Assembly (NCBI GenBank): GCA_963920705.1
Contig: OY987227.1
Location: 4,575,143-4,639,142 of the forward strand
Direction: 5' to 3'
From: Odiellus spinosus
Taxonomy: Eukaryota > Arthropoda > Arachnida > Opiliones > Phalangiidae
DNA: 64,000 nucleotides
Each line of letters opens with the position of its first letter. The first letter of the stretch is position 1. This document shows positions 62,154-64,000 of this stretch, piece by piece. Under the pieces are notes generated by a model that ran no database searches, was not told the DNA's origin, and saw only the letters and a list, made by a program, of their open reading frames with translations. The position numbers were made by a program, and so were the translations under genes.

Positions 62154-62336
62154 TCTCCAATTGTTGACGACATTTTTGAAAGTGTTAGTGACGGTTGAAT
62201 CCATTTGCGCCTTGGGTTGCCCAGATATTATAAAGATGGATGTTGATTGTATAATTTGACTGTATCCGCACCCATCTCCTTCACCATTATTCGAAAACTC
62301 CGATAATTGGAAAGGTTTCAAAAGTGCCGACAAACT
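62154..62336 (-). CDS. Possible internal exon, unrecognised
   Basis: 183 nt (61 codons, phase 0 at both ends) between a polypyrimidine acceptor TTTCAATTTTAG and a strong donor GTAAGT. Includes GDGCGYSQIIQ and ends FKNVVNNWR. Not recognised as part of the NRF family; no partner exon with matching phase was found. Confidence 0.3.
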
Positions 62337-62405
62337 CTAAAATTGAAATCATAAGAGATGGTAGTCTGCTTAGCAAGGTTCGGGGTATTTGCCATTTACA
62401 TAGAA

Positions 62406-62966
62406 TCTGATGAAATCCTCATTTGAAATCTATTAATCCAAGTTCCATATAGCGCGCATCTCTGATGGGGTAAATTTCCCTGTTTTACTAGCTCGAAGGG
62501 GACCTACTTCATATCCCCTTCTCCACGGAAAATTGGATATTCTCTCTCTATTTCCTGGGGGAGGGGCTTCAAAACGTAAGAAGATCCTGAATGTAAACCA
62601 TCCTGTATGGAAGAAGGATCCCAAGCTCTAGCGTTCCCACACGTGCGATACAAGCGAAATTTGCGTCCCTCTTTGAGTAATAACATAGCAAATCCAACCG
62701 CCTCAGGTTTTTCCCTTTGTGTAAACATCTCTTGAACTTAGAAAAACACGGCTGGTGAGACCGTGAGAACCACCTGTCGTTTCTTTACCTACCGAAAAAA
62801 AATAAGAAAGTCATTGTATTCCATTTTCACGGAATCGTATTAAATAAAAACTTGTTAAGGAACTCCACCCACAAACATGTTTCCCTATAGGGTTCCTTTT
62901 GGCTTGAGAGTCGAACCTCGACTCCCGGGGGTAATAGACTTCAAAGGAGGATTTCATGGACGTCTG
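62406..62966. mobile_element. CAGAAG element, degenerate ends
   Basis: About 561 bp, from TCTGATGAAATCCTC to GACGTCTG, carrying the same interior as 39670-40319 including GGTGAGACCGTGAGAACCAC. Ends are diverged. Confidence 0.7.
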
Positions 62967-63014
62967 ATATACACCAAAAGCAAAGAAAAAAATGATAAAT
63001 TACCGTATGTTATT

Positions 63015-63392
63015 CTAATTAAAGTGTGGATGTCACATTTTTTTCGTTTGCCAATGGATTATAAGTTTAGTTTTATCATACTATTAAAACACCATATTAG
63101 GCGTTGAATCGTATTTAAGAAACTTTAAAATGAAAATGACAAAAATATCTTTAATATAGGTAATGTTTTTTTCCGCTATATGACGTAGTTTATTTTTAGA
63201 GCTTAACACAAGCCACACGACCATAGTGATTACGAAGTTTTTGCGGAGATTTTTAATTTTAAAAATTTCGAAAATAACGATTAATTGTAATTGTTTTCTA
63301 TTCTACATATATTGAATAGTTTTTAAGCGATAATTTAGATAATGCTATATTTGGAGTTCATAAATGAGCCGTGACAGCCTCATTTTAATTAG
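63015..63392. mobile_element. GGCTGTCAC-ended element
   Basis: Ends CTAATTAAAGTGTGGATGTC and its near inverse at 63392. It shares TGACGTAGTTTATTT and AAAATGAAAATG with the 1.3-kb copy in gene B. Confidence 0.75.
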
Positions 63393-63503
63393 CTAAGGAA
63401 CTACCAAAATAAAATAAATGAGACAAAAACTATTTTCTCTAACCTTTTAGAATGGGAAGTTCAAACATCACGGATAATATATTTTAGAACCGCCGCAAAT
63501 TTG

Positions 63504-64000
63504 AAAAAAAAAAAAAAAAAAAAAAAAAAAATCGTTAAAATCCCAAATACTTTTATATTTATTTTTCGTGACAAGACTCAAGATTATTTTGCTGTTAGGT
63601 TAGGTAAAGCTAGAAACATGGCTTCACGAAATTAGTATATCATTCTATGTGGTTTAACGAAGAAAATTGAAACTTTCTAAAATAATTTTCTTAAACTTGT
63701 GACGGTTTTTAATATTTTTAACCATTATTTGTACGAACTCCCCATGGCTCATCAGAAACCACCGTTTTTTTTTTTTGGTATGGGACACTCGAAGTAAAAT
63801 CCTAACCATTTATAATAAAAAACGTTGCGTTCTCTCATCAAACACTAATAATGGTCATGGTCTAGATGTGTCTGCCCATAAGCGTCGACATTTCAAATTA
63901 TCCCTGCGTATGGCATCAAATATGCTACACTTCATTCGCTTTTTTTAAGCAAACGGTTTTTGTGAGATTTATTTTCATTATCATTTCAAGCTCATTTCTA
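63504..64000. other. Poly(A) run, then nothing recognised
   Basis: A run of 28 A (63504-63531) is followed by AT-rich sequence with a short GTTAGGTTAGG string and no supported gene. Confidence 0.6.

Overview
This window looks like AT-rich, repeat-dense nuclear DNA from an insect; the order cannot be read from the sequence. The evidence is two spliced genes of the NRF-6-like membrane acyltransferase family (many copies in arthropods), with mostly 53-80 nt introns, scattered CCTAACC/TTAGG strings like the insect telomere motif, and a Tc1/mariner-superfamily transposase remnant. No bacterial operon, tRNA, rRNA or CRISPR array was seen.

Genes. Both confident genes are on the minus strand, in head-to-tail order about 30 kb apart. 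Gene A (2969-9096, 14 coding exons, 728 aa) and gene B (38768-47927, 15 coding exons, 736 aa) are paralogs. Each has a signal-like N-terminus, a cysteine-rich NRF domain and an acyltransferase-3 membrane domain with the R...GH motif, FF(F)LSGFLL and a C-terminal SRLTYC.YL.HP block. I assembled them by hand from splice sites; all phases join and both frames stay open. Intron positions match except for one extra intron in B that splits A's exon 7. The intron sizes are a record of mobile-element insertion: nearly every intron above 100 nt in one copy is 53-80 nt in the other.

Layout. 1-2060: poly(A)-ended dispersed repeat and fragments of two other families. 2060-9100: gene A, its introns holding small inverted-repeat elements and a ~950-bp AT array; a 10-bp repeat resembling heat-shock elements lies just upstream. 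9440-16060: a short-word repeat element, a 3.3-kb long-inverted-repeat element with a 25-bp minisatellite, and a 2.6-kb hAT-like non-coding element. 16800-29600: more copies of these families and a recent tandem duplication (23071-26923 and 26924-29603). 30090-34706 and 51530-54470: two copies of a satellite-bearing unit (a ~500-bp palindrome followed by 91/100-bp tandem repeats). 34708-36475: a 154-bp tandem array interrupted by a 1300-bp foldback transposon carrying a broken transposase. 37675-38625: truncated element and a GC-rich island. 38768-47927: gene B. 48080-64000: intergenic repeats including two large palindromic elements, word-repeat elements and a miRNA-like hairpin; a few isolated exon-like stretches at 59470-62336 are uncertain.

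I found no evidence for a defined new multi-gene system. The more unusual material is structural: satellite arrays carried in repeated palindromic units, elements built from short words, a foldback transposon made from a duplicated 3' transposase end, and a paralog-specific intron loaded with a transposon.
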